The notes: generated from the letters alone by a model not told the origin. Positions 1 through 5,854 are shown, counted from the stretch's first letter. The stretch is DNA of 6,720 nucleotides from Comamonas sp. (GCA_019236485.1 JAFAIY010000041.1:1-6720), one strand, 5' to 3'. Program-made: numbers and translations.

Positions 1-90
1 AATATTGGCTTGCGCAAAAACGTCCAGAGGGCCCGCTACATCTAGTAGCTGGACGCCCGGCAAGGCGAGGATAGCAATGCTCTTCTTCAT
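1..90 (-). CDS. GlxA-family transcriptional regulator, N-terminal part only (cut by window edge)
   Basis: The minus strand reads open from an ATG at 90 to the window edge, giving 30 residues that begin MKKSIAILALPG and continue VQLLDVAGPLDVFAQANI. The hydrophobic first strand followed by LLD-x-AGPLDVF is the standard opening of the DJ-1/PfpI (GATase1-like) domain of GlxA-type regulators, which usually carry an AraC-type helix-turn-helix at the C-terminus; that half lies outside the window. An in-frame ATG at 102 would add four residues (MIQA). Neither start has a convincing Shine-Dalgarno site, and the ATG at 90 fits the family start better. The gene is divergent from the HD hydrolase at 206, with a shared intergenic region of about 115 bp, so it is the natural candidate to regulate that gene. 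An isonitrile hydratase or another stand-alone DJ-1 enzyme is a possible alternative. Confidence 0.75.
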   Translation of the reverse strand, partial: MKKSIAILALPGVQLLDVAGPLDVFAQANI

Positions 91-205
91 GGCTTGGATC
101 ATGTCAGCATTTCATGCGAAATGGCAGAAATTGACTTGATACGTCTATTGATGACAGTTCAGTGTATCCACAGAATCAAGTCGAGCACTTTGAAAGGAGC
201 CCAAC
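91..205. promoter_or_regulatory. Divergent intergenic region with candidate promoter and short inverted repeat
   Basis: This 115-bp region separates the divergent GlxA-type regulator and HD hydrolase genes. TTGACT (131-136) and the overlapping TTGATA (136-141) are each five of six matches to a sigma-70 -35 box for rightward transcription, but no good -10 box sits at 16-18 nt. GATAC (138-142) and GTATC (164-168) form a five-base inverted repeat that could belong to a regulator site. The ribosome binding site for the hydrolase is AGGAG at 195-199, six bases before the ATG. The promoter call is weak; the Shine-Dalgarno site is clear. Confidence 0.35.
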
Positions 206-847
206 ATGAGTCTCGATATTGATGGCGTCAAGATCCCTGACAGCAAGCTTGCCCGTGAAATCACGGAAATGGTCAGGGACACAGCCTCGCCGCTGTTGTT
301 CCAACATTCCAGCCGCGTTTACTACTTCGGCGCATTGGCAGGCAAAAAGCGCGGACTGAAGTTCGATCCCGAACTGCTGTACTGCGGCTGCATGTTCCAT
401 GATATGGGCCTGACCCACAAGCACAGCAGCGATTGCTGCCGCTTCGAAGTCGATGGCGCCAACGCGGCCAGTGACTTCCTGAAAGGCCATGGGATCAGCC
501 AGAAGGACATCGACTTGGTTTGGACTGCCATTGCCTTGCATACAACGCCCGGCATCCCCGAGTTCATGGACCCGGTCATCGCCCTGGTAACGGCGGGCGT
601 GGAGATGGATGTGCTGGGACTAACTTACCCCGAGTACAGCGATGCCGAGCGTAATGCCATTGTGGGCGCGTATCCGCGCACTCCGCAATTCAAGGAAGAC
701 ATCATTCAAGCCTTCTATGACGGCATAAAGCACAAGCCACAGACGACCTTTGGCAATGTGAAGGCCGATGTGCTGGCGGACAAGGACCCGGCGTTCAGGC
801 CAATGAACTTCTGTAGTGTGATCCGTAACTCGAAGTGGCCGAGCTGA
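206..847 (+). CDS. HD-domain metal-dependent hydrolase, cyanamide hydratase-like
   Basis: This 213-residue soluble protein has the HD superfamily metal-binding pattern: H34 (in LFQHSSRVYYFG), the H65-D66 pair (in CMFHDMGLT), H112 (in AIALHTTPG) and D135 (in GVEMDVLG). The SRVYYFG segment, the C-x-M-F-H-D-M-G-L-T core and the ALHT motif resemble bacterial and fungal cyanamide hydratase-type HD proteins more than the HD-GYP or RelA/SpoT groups. Those enzymes act on small molecules; the substrate here cannot be read from sequence. The ATG is chosen because AGGAG lies six bases upstream. There is no signal peptide or membrane segment. The gene is divergent from a GlxA-type regulator, which may control it, and its stop lies next to the following gene, suggesting cotranscription. 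The HD fold is confident, the specific reaction is not. Confidence 0.8.
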   Translation: MSLDIDGVKIPDSKLAREITEMVRDTASPLLFQHSSRVYYFGALAGKKRGLKFDPELLYCGCMFHDMGLTHKHSSDCCRFEVDGANAASDFLKGHGISQKDIDLVWTAIALHTTPGIPEFMDPVIALVTAGVEMDVLGLTYPEYSDAERNAIVGAYPRTPQFKEDIIQAFYDGIKHKPQTTFGNVKADVLADKDPAFRPMNFCSVIRNSKWPS

Positions 848-858
848 GGGATAAGGCC

Positions 859-1302
859 GTGAAGGATCTACAAGCTCAACAGCGTCTGGCCCAAGCAGAC
901 ACGATTCACATCACGGATCTGGAATCTGCCATTAACTACTGGCGGACTCAGCATCCTTGCGACGACGATGCCAGTCTGCCACCAGACCTGGAGGTGCTAG
1001 CCGAGGTCTATGCACAGATGATCATGCACCGAGCTATGGAGGTCGAGGCCGCTCGCATACCGCAGCATGCGCTCGATGCTTGGATCGCCTGGTACGCGAC
1101 AACCAAAGACACGCCCTGTATCGCCATTTGCTCCACCAGTCAGGGCGATGCCGAGTGCAAGGGCTGCGGGCGCTCCGAGCAAGAGGTACACGGGTGGCTG
1201 GCGCTCAGCCCTTTTGCCAAACGCAAGGTATGGCTGCGGATCACGAACGAAGGTCGTGCACTGAGATTCAATCGCTACGCGGAGCGTGCGTTGCTGCAAT
1301 GA
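859..1302 (+). CDS. DUF3717 and DUF1289 domain protein (probable metal or Fe-S binding)
   Basis: A 147-residue protein if started at GTG 859. The N-terminal part carries HITDLESAINYWR and a downstream helical stretch typical of DUF3717. The C-terminal part is DUF1289: DTPCIAICSTSQGDAECKGC contains four cysteines spaced C-x3-C-x8-C-x2-C, followed by GRSEQEVHGWLALSPFAKRK. DUF1289 proteins are small and annotated as putative Fe-S or metal binders; their role is unknown. GAGGG at 846-850 sits eight bases before GTG 859 and overlaps the stop of the HD gene. An in-frame GTG at 835 would add eight residues and overlap that gene by 13 bases, but it has no Shine-Dalgarno site. The position right after the HD hydrolase suggests coupled translation. 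The fused architecture is one I associate with Burkholderiales. Confidence 0.8.
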   Translation: MKDLQAQQRLAQADTIHITDLESAINYWRTQHPCDDDASLPPDLEVLAEVYAQMIMHRAMEVEAARIPQHALDAWIAWYATTKDTPCIAICSTSQGDAECKGCGRSEQEVHGWLALSPFAKRKVWLRITNEGRALRFNRYAERALLQ

Positions 1303-1304
1303 TC

Positions 1305-1637
1305 TCAGGTGGGATGAGATAGCGAGGAGCCCTCGCTTCCCATTCTGTTCACATAGAGCGCATTGTTAGCCATGCCCTCAATTGCCTCAAGGACCTGAAA
1401 GCTCGGATATGTTGCGAGTTGGGGATACCGCTGACGGTGATAGCAGGACCAGTAGCTTATGACGCGATGCCACGTAGTGGCCATGAACGCAAGGTTTTGA
1501 TGCGCGAACGTACCATAGGCCTCGTGGTTCATAGTGGGAAGGGCGCGAGCGACGGCTTGGACGATCTCTATGACGTACTCGCCAACGGGTTGGCCCAGGA
1601 ACGGAGCCACCCAGGTTTGACCATTGCCAACTAGGTT
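1305..1637 (-). pseudogene. C-terminal remnant of an unrecognised protein
   Basis: The minus strand is open from about 1637 to a TGA at 1305-1307, giving up to 111 residues. The composition looks like a real globular protein, rich in aromatic residues, for example VAPFLGQPVGEYVIEIVQAV, TTWHRVISYWSCYHRQRYPQ and YPSFQVLEAIEGM. I do not recognise the family. The only start in the frame near the 5' end is a GTG at 1610, which has no Shine-Dalgarno site, while the protein-like sequence continues upstream of it to a TGA at 1638-1640. This fits a gene that has lost its 5' end. The opposite end abuts an outer-membrane protein fragment on the other strand. It converges on the DUF1289 gene with only two bases between the stop codons. 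A complete small gene starting at 1610 is the alternative. Confidence 0.4.
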
Positions 1638-1830
1638 TCAAAGGCAACTGGACAAGCAAATGGGAGTTGAGTTGCCCAACAGCAAGACCAGTGGGATGGC
1701 AATCGGCCCGAGCATCAAATATGACAGTGGGCGCGGTTGGTTTCTAACGGCCAAATGGCAGTTCGAAAAGAACATGAAAAATAGCGCTCAAGGCAATGCG
1801 CTGTGGCTCAGAGCTGTATTGCCTCTCTGA
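1624..1830 (+). pseudogene. C-terminal remnant of MetA-pathway-type outer-membrane barrel protein
   Basis: About 65 residues are open from a stop at 1618 to a TGA at 1828-1830. The segment has AIGPSIKYDSGRGWFLTAKW, then QFEKNMKNSAQGNALWLRAV and a hydrophobic LPL end. This alternating beta-strand pattern, with G-P-S-x-K-Y-x-S-G-x-G-W-F and (N)-x-A-x-G-x-x-x-W-x-x-A-V near the end, is like the last strands of Phenol_MetA_deg (PF13557) transporter-type outer-membrane proteins, which are normally around 300 residues. The N-terminal signal peptide and most of the barrel are absent and no start with a ribosome binding site is present (only a TTG at 1624), so this is a truncated remnant. Similarity appears to begin around 1636, where the minus-strand remnant also ends. 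Confidence 0.55.
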
Positions 1831-1984
1831 TCCTGAGCCGCCGCAAGGATGCTCATGGCCTGCACTCACAACTGCATGTGTGTATGGCTGTCTTCGAAGC
1901 GCGTTGATAGGTCACTGGCGTATTTGAACGCTCGGAGATGGCCATGCGCTCGGATAAACGGCGGGTGTGCTCTCGGCCCTGGTT
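1831..1984. other. Intergenic sequence downstream of the chromate operon
   Basis: This 154-bp stretch lies between the outer-membrane protein remnant and the stop of the ChrB-domain gene. The short open frames here on the plus strand lack coding character. I see no hairpin followed by a T-run that would mark a terminator for either neighbour. Confidence 0.4.
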
Positions 1985-2443
1985 TCAGGTGGTCATGGTG
2001 GGAGGCCAGTTGTGCCTCTCTGCCTGGCAAGCGCGGCACCATGCGTAAAGCGCGTCGTACATCACCATGCCGTGCCTGAGCATCTCCTGGTCATCGCTGA
2101 AGTTGCGCGACAAACCCAGCGACAGCGCATAGAGCCCTGCGGACTGCGGCGTCAGGTCCAGCCGCGAGGTGTCGGCACCGCGCACGATGGCGGCCAACTG
2201 ACGCAGCGCTGAGTCGTCCAAGTTGTACTTGGCCAGGAAGGCATCAAGACTGCACAGTTCGCCCACATGGCTCAGCTCGACATTCGGAATGTGGTAGGGA
2301 ATCGCTCCAGTGGCGCTGGCAGTGCTCAGAACCTCGCTGGCAGGCACATAAAGAAACTCGGGTTCGTTGTCGATGAAACGCGCAATCAGCCAGGGGCAGG
2401 CGATGCGATCGATCTTCGGGCGTTCTCGGGTGATCCACTTCAC
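1985..2443 (-). CDS. Stand-alone ChrB C-terminal-domain protein (chromate resistance)
   Basis: A 152-residue protein made only of the Chrome_Resist/ChrB C-terminal domain (PF09828). Recognisable segments are PKIDRIACPWLIARFID (residues 9-25), EFLYVP (29-34), VELSHVGELCSLDAFLAKYN (55-74), AIVRGADTS (85-93) and the end segment MVMYDALYAWCRACQAE. The same core occurs in the full-length ChrB of this operon (VDRVASAWLIQRFID, FSHVG, LGAMVHALDVG). The start is GTG 2443: AAGGAG lies seven bases upstream (2451-2456 on the plus strand), and the open frame beyond it is antisense-type sequence overlapping chrA. It begins 23 bases after the chrA stop, so it is the third gene of the operon. Proteins of this type are linked to chromate resistance, but their biochemical role is not settled. 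C17 in the CPWLI motif is replaced by serine or alanine in the full-length copy. Confidence 0.88.
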   Translation of the reverse strand: MKWITRERPKIDRIACPWLIARFIDNEPEFLYVPASEVLSTASATGAIPYHIPNVELSHVGELCSLDAFLAKYNLDDSALRQLAAIVRGADTSRLDLTPQSAGLYALSLGLSRNFSDDQEMLRHGMVMYDALYAWCRACQAERHNWPPTMTT

Positions 2444-2450
2444 GGTGTTT

Positions 2451-2456
2451 CTCCTT
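2451..2456 (-). promoter_or_regulatory. Ribosome binding site fixing the GTG start of the ChrB-domain gene
   Basis: The minus strand reads AAGGAG, seven bases and then GTG at 2443. This near-perfect Shine-Dalgarno site in the 23-bp gap after chrA decides the start and excludes the 102-codon upstream extension of the frame. Confidence 0.75.
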
Positions 2457-2466
2457 GGCGTGGTGA

Positions 2467-3669
2467 TTAGCCGTGGGTGACCAGCGGGTGCACGATCAGC
2501 CCAATGACAGCCGCCGCCGCGACGATGACGGGCTCGGGCACCTTCTTGAAACGCCACAGGATGGCCGCGGTCGCAACCGCCAGCGCCGCGGTGATCCAAT
2601 CGGAGATGGAGCGCTGACCGATGACGATCACCGCACCCGCGATGGAGCCGATGGCGGCGGCAGTGACGCCATTGACGAACGCAATGACGTCCGGACGTTT
2701 GCCGTATTTCTTGAAGTACGGTGCGGGGATCACCGTGAACAAATAGCAAGGCACGAATGTGGCTAGCGCTGCCACCACTGCGCCCCAGAATCCCGTGACC
2801 AGGTAGCCGATGAAACCCGTAGTGATGACCACCGGGCCCGGCGTGATCATGGCCACAGCCACCGCATCCACGAACTGCTGATCAGTCAGCCAGCCATACT
2901 CCTTGACGACACCTCCGTACAGGAAGGGAACGATCGCCAGACCACTGCCGAAGACGAAGCTGCCGGCATAGGCAAAGTACAGGCCGATCTGCTTGAGCTT
3001 GGTCCAGTCGATGGTGTTGAGTGCGAACATCCCGAGCAGCGGCGCGGCAAGGCTGTTAAGGCCGCTCTTGCGTGTCAGCCAGGCGGGAGGAGCCCGCCAG
3101 AGCCAGACCAGAATGCCGGCCCCGAGAAACAGCCAGACCTCTTCCGATTTGGTGATCACGGTGACGGCCGCGCTGACCAGGAAAATGGGCCACAGCAGCT
3201 TGTCCTTGCCGATGCTCTTGGCAGTCAGCTTGTAAGCGCTCAGGGCGATGATGCCGATCACGGCAGCCCCCACGCCGTAGAACACCGATTGCATCCAGCC
3301 GATCCCGCCATAAGCCACATAGGCCGCACCAAGCGCCACGACCATGAAGAAGGACGGCAGCACAAAAGCAATCCCTACTAGGGACGCGCCCAGAAAGCGG
3401 TAATGCACATAGCCCAGGTAGATGGCCAGTTGAGCGGCCAGCGGCCCCGGCATCAGCTGAGCCAGCGCCAAGCCTTCCTTGTAGTCTGCGTCCGTGATCC
3501 ACTGGCGCTTTTCCACCAGGTCGCGATACATATAGCCCGCCAGGGCTACGGGGCCGCCGAAGCCCCAGGTTCCCAAGGCCAGCATGTAGCGCGCGAGCTG
3601 CCAGAGTGTGTACCCGGGGGAGCTTGCTGCGCTGGTATCGGTCGCAGCCGTTGTGTGGAGGTCGCTCAT
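2467..3669 (-). CDS. chrA: Chromate transporter ChrA, long-chain CHR family
   Basis: A 400-residue inner-membrane protein of the CHR (chromate ion transporter) superfamily, which exports chromate from the cytoplasm. The length matches the two-domain (LCHR) form of around 400 residues. The two homologous halves are visible: the first has LGTWGFGGPVALAGYM (about 32-47) and LAQLMPGPLAAQLAIYLGY (69-87), and the second repeats this as FVFGSGLAIVPFLYGG (238-253) and AMITPGPVVITTGFIGYL (273-290). Many hydrophobic helices follow each motif pair. The ATG at 3669 is preceded by AGGGG a few bases upstream; the first 20 residues are a polar cytoplasmic tail. It starts 24 bases after the chrB stop and ends 23 bases before the ChrB-domain gene, so the three form an operon. 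All CHR signature motifs look intact, so the pump is expected to be functional. Confidence 0.96.
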   Translation of the reverse strand: MSDLHTTAATDTSAASSPGYTLWQLARYMLALGTWGFGGPVALAGYMYRDLVEKRQWITDADYKEGLALAQLMPGPLAAQLAIYLGYVHYRFLGASLVGIAFVLPSFFMVVALGAAYVAYGGIGWMQSVFYGVGAAVIGIIALSAYKLTAKSIGKDKLLWPIFLVSAAVTVITKSEEVWLFLGAGILVWLWRAPPAWLTRKSGLNSLAAPLLGMFALNTIDWTKLKQIGLYFAYAGSFVFGSGLAIVPFLYGGVVKEYGWLTDQQFVDAVAVAMITPGPVVITTGFIGYLVTGFWGAVVAALATFVPCYLFTVIPAPYFKKYGKRPDVIAFVNGVTAAAIGSIAGAVIVIGQRSISDWITAALAVATAAILWRFKKVPEPVIVAAAAVIGLIVHPLVTHG

Positions 3670-3693
3670 ATTCGCCCCTGAAGTGCTTGAGTG

Positions 3694-4656
3694 CTACGGC
3701 TTGCGTGGACTGGAGAAATGCGCATGAAGCGAGTCCAGCACTCCGCCTATGTCTGTGAGTAGTGAGTCGTCGTCCGGCCAGCGCTTGCGGGCGCCGGCCA
3801 GCACGGCTTCGAACCCCGCCGCCTCGGCTGAGGATGTACCTCCCACATCGAGCGCATGCACCATGGCGCCCAGGTGGGAGAGGCCTCGGTCGCCGTCGAG
3901 CCCAAAGCTCGTCTGCAACACTTCGAACGTCACCCGATCTCCGACGTGCGAAAAGGTCGCGCCATCGAAGTCGAAGCCCAGCGCATCGGGCGGACAGTCA
4001 GCCGGGGTGTCCAGCCATAAGAAGCGTGCATGTGGGTCGATGAAGCGTTGGATCAGCCAAGCACTGGCCACGCGGTCTACCCACAAATGGCGGCGCGTCG
4101 CCCAGAGGCGCCCCTGGTACTGCATGCGATCGCGCCGGGTAATGCGTCCCGCGGTGGCCTGCGGCTCGCAAGGAGACTGCATGGCATTGATGGCGTTACT
4201 GAAGTCTCGCCACTGGGCTTCGGCTCGTATCGAGGTCTCGCCGGGAAAGAAGTCGATCTTACGGATAGCGTCATAGGCGCGTGCGTGCCGACGCTGCAAG
4301 CGATTGAGCTCGGTTAAGCCCAGGCTGGACAGCGTCTTGCGCGCTTCGGCCAGGTCCAGTAGCCATCGGGTGTAGCCCTCTGTGCGATCGAACAGCGCCT
4401 GGTAGACGGCTTGCTCGGCCATGTCTTGGGCTTGGACATGGAGCAACCAGGCCTGGCCTCCTTCTTGCAGAGCTTCCTCCGCAAGGGCTTGCAGCTGCGA
4501 CGCCTGCTCCGCGTCCGAGGGCAGCAGGTAGGCACCGTCGCGCAAGGCAGCACAGCCCAGTGCCTTGACGGCCCGCCAGATCCGCATGCGCGGCGTAGCG
4601 CTGGAGGCCGGCAGGCTGACGATCAGGGCCAGCCAGGAGTCCGAAGTGAGAGTCAT
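3694..4656 (-). CDS. chrB: ChrB, chromate-responsive regulator and resistance protein
   Basis: A 320-residue two-domain protein. The N-terminal part (WLALIVSLPA, ATPRMRIWRAVKALGCAALR, DGAYLLP) is the ChrB N-terminal domain, related to winged-helix regulators; it is followed by a helical region to about residue 165. The C-terminal Chrome_Resist domain runs from about residue 185 (LWATRRHLWVDRVASAWLIQ) through FSHVGDRVTFEVLQTSFGL to LGAMVHALDVG. In Ochrobactrum tritici, ChrB is needed for chromate-induced expression of chrA, so the same role is expected here. ATG 4656 is chosen because family members start M-T-x-x-x-x-W-L-A-L-I-V-S-L-P. A GTG at 4680 would add eight residues; neither start has a Shine-Dalgarno site. 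It is the first gene of the operon, 24 bases before chrA. The paralogous C-terminal domain is present again as the third gene. Confidence 0.93.
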   Translation of the reverse strand: MTLTSDSWLALIVSLPASSATPRMRIWRAVKALGCAALRDGAYLLPSDAEQASQLQALAEEALQEGGQAWLLHVQAQDMAEQAVYQALFDRTEGYTRWLLDLAEARKTLSSLGLTELNRLQRRHARAYDAIRKIDFFPGETSIRAEAQWRDFSNAINAMQSPCEPQATAGRITRRDRMQYQGRLWATRRHLWVDRVASAWLIQRFIDPHARFLWLDTPADCPPDALGFDFDGATFSHVGDRVTFEVLQTSFGLDGDRGLSHLGAMVHALDVGGTSSAEAAGFEAVLAGARKRWPDDDSLLTDIGGVLDSLHAHFSSPRKP

Positions 4657-4662
4657 GGCGGA

Positions 4663-4691
4663 AGCATAGGATCCAGTCACGACTGCTGCAA
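4663..4691 (-). promoter_or_regulatory. Candidate chrB promoter giving a leaderless transcript
   Basis: On the minus strand TTGCAG (4691-4686) is followed after 17 bases by TATGCT (4668-4663). The A of the chrB ATG at 4656 lies seven bases after the -10 box, exactly where transcription would start. This would explain the missing Shine-Dalgarno site. The boxes match only three and four of six consensus bases. A second weak pair, TTGCTG (4741-4736) and CATTAA (4718-4713), also with a 17-base spacer, would place the start further upstream. Confidence 0.3.
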
Positions 4692-4694
4692 TGC

Positions 4695-4710
4695 TGTAGT
4701 TATCTCTACA
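4695..4710. promoter_or_regulatory. Inverted repeat, possible ChrB operator
   Basis: TGTAG (4695-4699) and CTACA (4706-4710) form a five-base inverted repeat around six bases (TGTAGTTATCTCTACA). It lies 38 bases upstream of the chrB ATG, beside or inside both candidate promoters. The position fits an autoregulatory operator for the ChrB N-terminal DNA-binding domain. Arms of five bases can occur by chance, so this is inference from position. Confidence 0.4.
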
Positions 4711-4760
4711 ACTTAATGTCGCTCAGGATTTTTTGCAGCAATCGCCAACGATGACCGTGA

Positions 4761-4811
4761 TGTCTGCGTATTCCGGTTGAGCTGACCATCTGCGCCGGAT
4801 ATGGTGGACCA
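4761..4811. mobile_element. Possible end remnant of an IS21-family insertion sequence
   Basis: The segment starts TGTCTGCGTATTCCGG and holds two tandem related units: CCGG (4773) with TGACCA (4783-4788), then CCGG (4795) with GGACCA (4806-4811), a period of 22-23 bases. Multiple terminal repeats of this kind, beginning TGT and carrying CCGG and GACCA cores, are typical of IS21-family ends. No istA or istB sequence is nearby, so this would be a solo end or a decayed copy. Identification is from memory of the pattern only. Confidence 0.35.
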
Positions 4812-4828
4812 GTCCGTGGATTGAGATC

Positions 4829-4852
4829 GGCTGCGTTCGGCCAGGAGCAGCC
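4829..4852. repeat. Short inverted repeat GGCTGC/GCAGCC
   Basis: GGCTGC (4829-4834) and GCAGCC (4847-4852) are separated by 12 bases and can form a six-base-pair stem. It lies in the non-coding DNA between chrB and the lone gene at 4947-5753. No T-run follows on either strand. Function unknown. Confidence 0.3.
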
Positions 4853-4901
4853 AGCGGCGAGGATTATCAGCGGCCGTTCAACTTAAATATGGGGGGCCAT
4901 A

Positions 4902-4919
4902 GGCACGCGAAAGCGTGCC
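4902..4919. terminator. GAAA-loop hairpin downstream of the lone minus-strand gene
   Basis: GGCACGC, GAAA and GCGTGCC form a perfect seven-base-pair GC-rich stem with a GNRA-type loop on the plus strand (TTTC loop on the minus strand). It lies 27 bases after the stop of the 4947-5753 gene, as expected for a transcription end. There is no uninterrupted T-run on either side, so it may be an atypical terminator or an RNA-stabilising stem. Confidence 0.45.
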
Positions 4920-4946
4920 CCGAGAACATCCGTTTCTATCGACCTT

Positions 4947-5753
4947 TTAATTCATCGTGGGCACTGCAGCCAAAAAACCCTTGGGTAATCCGGTTGGGAA
5001 CTCAGGAAAATCGACTGTAAAGATTTCGTCTAGGTGTCTATCGGCCATCCCGAACGCGGACAAAAAGAGTTCCGCGCCGTGTGCAGAAGGTTGGCACACG
5101 ATCCCTCCGCTGGTTGCAGCAGGAAAAAGCTTGACCATGTGTTCTTTTTGGCCGTACTGAAACTGCCCCTCGATAAGGTTATCGCTGTGCAAGCCAAAGA
5201 GGATATGGTTCAACAACTGGTTGAACTGCTTAAACTCACTATCATCGAATTCCATGGAGCTCGCGAAGTCGTTAAAGCTCACGAAGATTTGCATCTTCGG
5301 ACGACCCTCCATGTCGAAGGCCAGATTCTTACCCATGAAAAGGCGCTGCACGGTCGCGTAAATAAGAAAGTGGGCACGTAGTTGGTACGTAGACAGTGAG
5401 TCAACGATCTTCGCCAGCCTTGCACTTCGGTCGTCCCGACCACCCTCAGTACGGGCGGAAGCCAGGATGCCGCCAAAATACTCCACGGCAAGCGGATCGC
5501 TCGCGTACGAACCCTCATTTATGACGCTCTTGAGCACCTTTGGAGGTACCTGGCCTGGTGTGTCAGCCTTGGCTCCCAACTTTCCCTGCGCCGACGTAAA
5601 GATTTGACCCACAGCTTCAACTCGCTTTTGAGTGAAGTCCTTTAGTCCGCTTCCGAGATAATCCGCAGTGGGACCTAGGAGTTTCTCTAAGCCGTCCTTA
5701 CCTAAGTATGCGGCCAGCGCGCCAAGACCAACCGTTGTTATTGGATCTGCCAC
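4947..5753 (-). CDS. Hypothetical protein, possibly DUF4393/Abi-alpha-like
   Basis: A 268-residue protein with no close family I can name firmly. Residues 1-40 are glycine and leucine rich (LGALAAYLGKDGLEKLLGPT, then ADYLGSGLKDF), suggesting an amphipathic or membrane-associating start. Then come TQKRVEAVGQIF, VPPKVLKSVINEGSYASDPL, EYFGGILASARTEGGRDDRS and STYQLRAHFLIYA. The N-terminal helix with LLGP-x-A-x-x-LG, the V-P-P-x-V-L motif and the later H-G-A-E-L-F stretch recall DUF4393 (Abi-alpha) proteins, some of which are implicated in abortive phage infection. The start is GTG 5753 with GAGGA about seven bases upstream. The gene stands alone between a possible IS remnant and palindrome-rich DNA, and its codon use is less GC-rich than the chromate genes, consistent with recent transfer. 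Coding status is strong; the family call is tentative. Confidence 0.75.
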   Translation of the reverse strand: MADPITTVGLGALAAYLGKDGLEKLLGPTADYLGSGLKDFTQKRVEAVGQIFTSAQGKLGAKADTPGQVPPKVLKSVINEGSYASDPLAVEYFGGILASARTEGGRDDRSARLAKIVDSLSTYQLRAHFLIYATVQRLFMGKNLAFDMEGRPKMQIFVSFNDFASSMEFDDSEFKQFNQLLNHILFGLHSDNLIEGQFQYGQKEHMVKLFPAATSGGIVCQPSAHGAELFLSAFGMADRHLDEIFTVDFPEFPTGLPKGFLAAVPTMN

Positions 5754-5854
5754 AAACTTTCCTCGAAGAAATAACTTAATGCTGACCGCACCAAGCCGTA
5801 GGCCAAATCTGGCGCTTTCGGCCTGAGCAGGTCCGAGAGTGAATTCGTTTAAAC

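Noticed and set aside
176..541. Open frame of 121 codons on the minus strand inside the HD gene
   Set aside because: It is antisense to a well-supported HD-domain gene, has no family features and arises from that gene's codon bias.
1419..1634. 71-codon plus-strand frame in the debris zone
   Set aside because: The minus strand over the same bases has clearly more protein-like composition, and this frame does not join the barrel fragment in frame.
2444..2749. Extension of the ChrB-domain frame to a start at 2749
   Set aside because: The extra 102 residues are arginine/histidine-rich out-of-frame chrA sequence; a strong Shine-Dalgarno site fixes the start at GTG 2443.
3056..3502. 148-codon minus-strand frame inside chrA
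   Set aside because: It is a frame-shifted reading of chrA with R/G/H-rich composition and no motifs.
3749..4276. 175-codon plus-strand frame opposite chrB
   Set aside because: Serine/arginine-rich antisense frame of a firmly identified gene; no ribosome binding site or domain.
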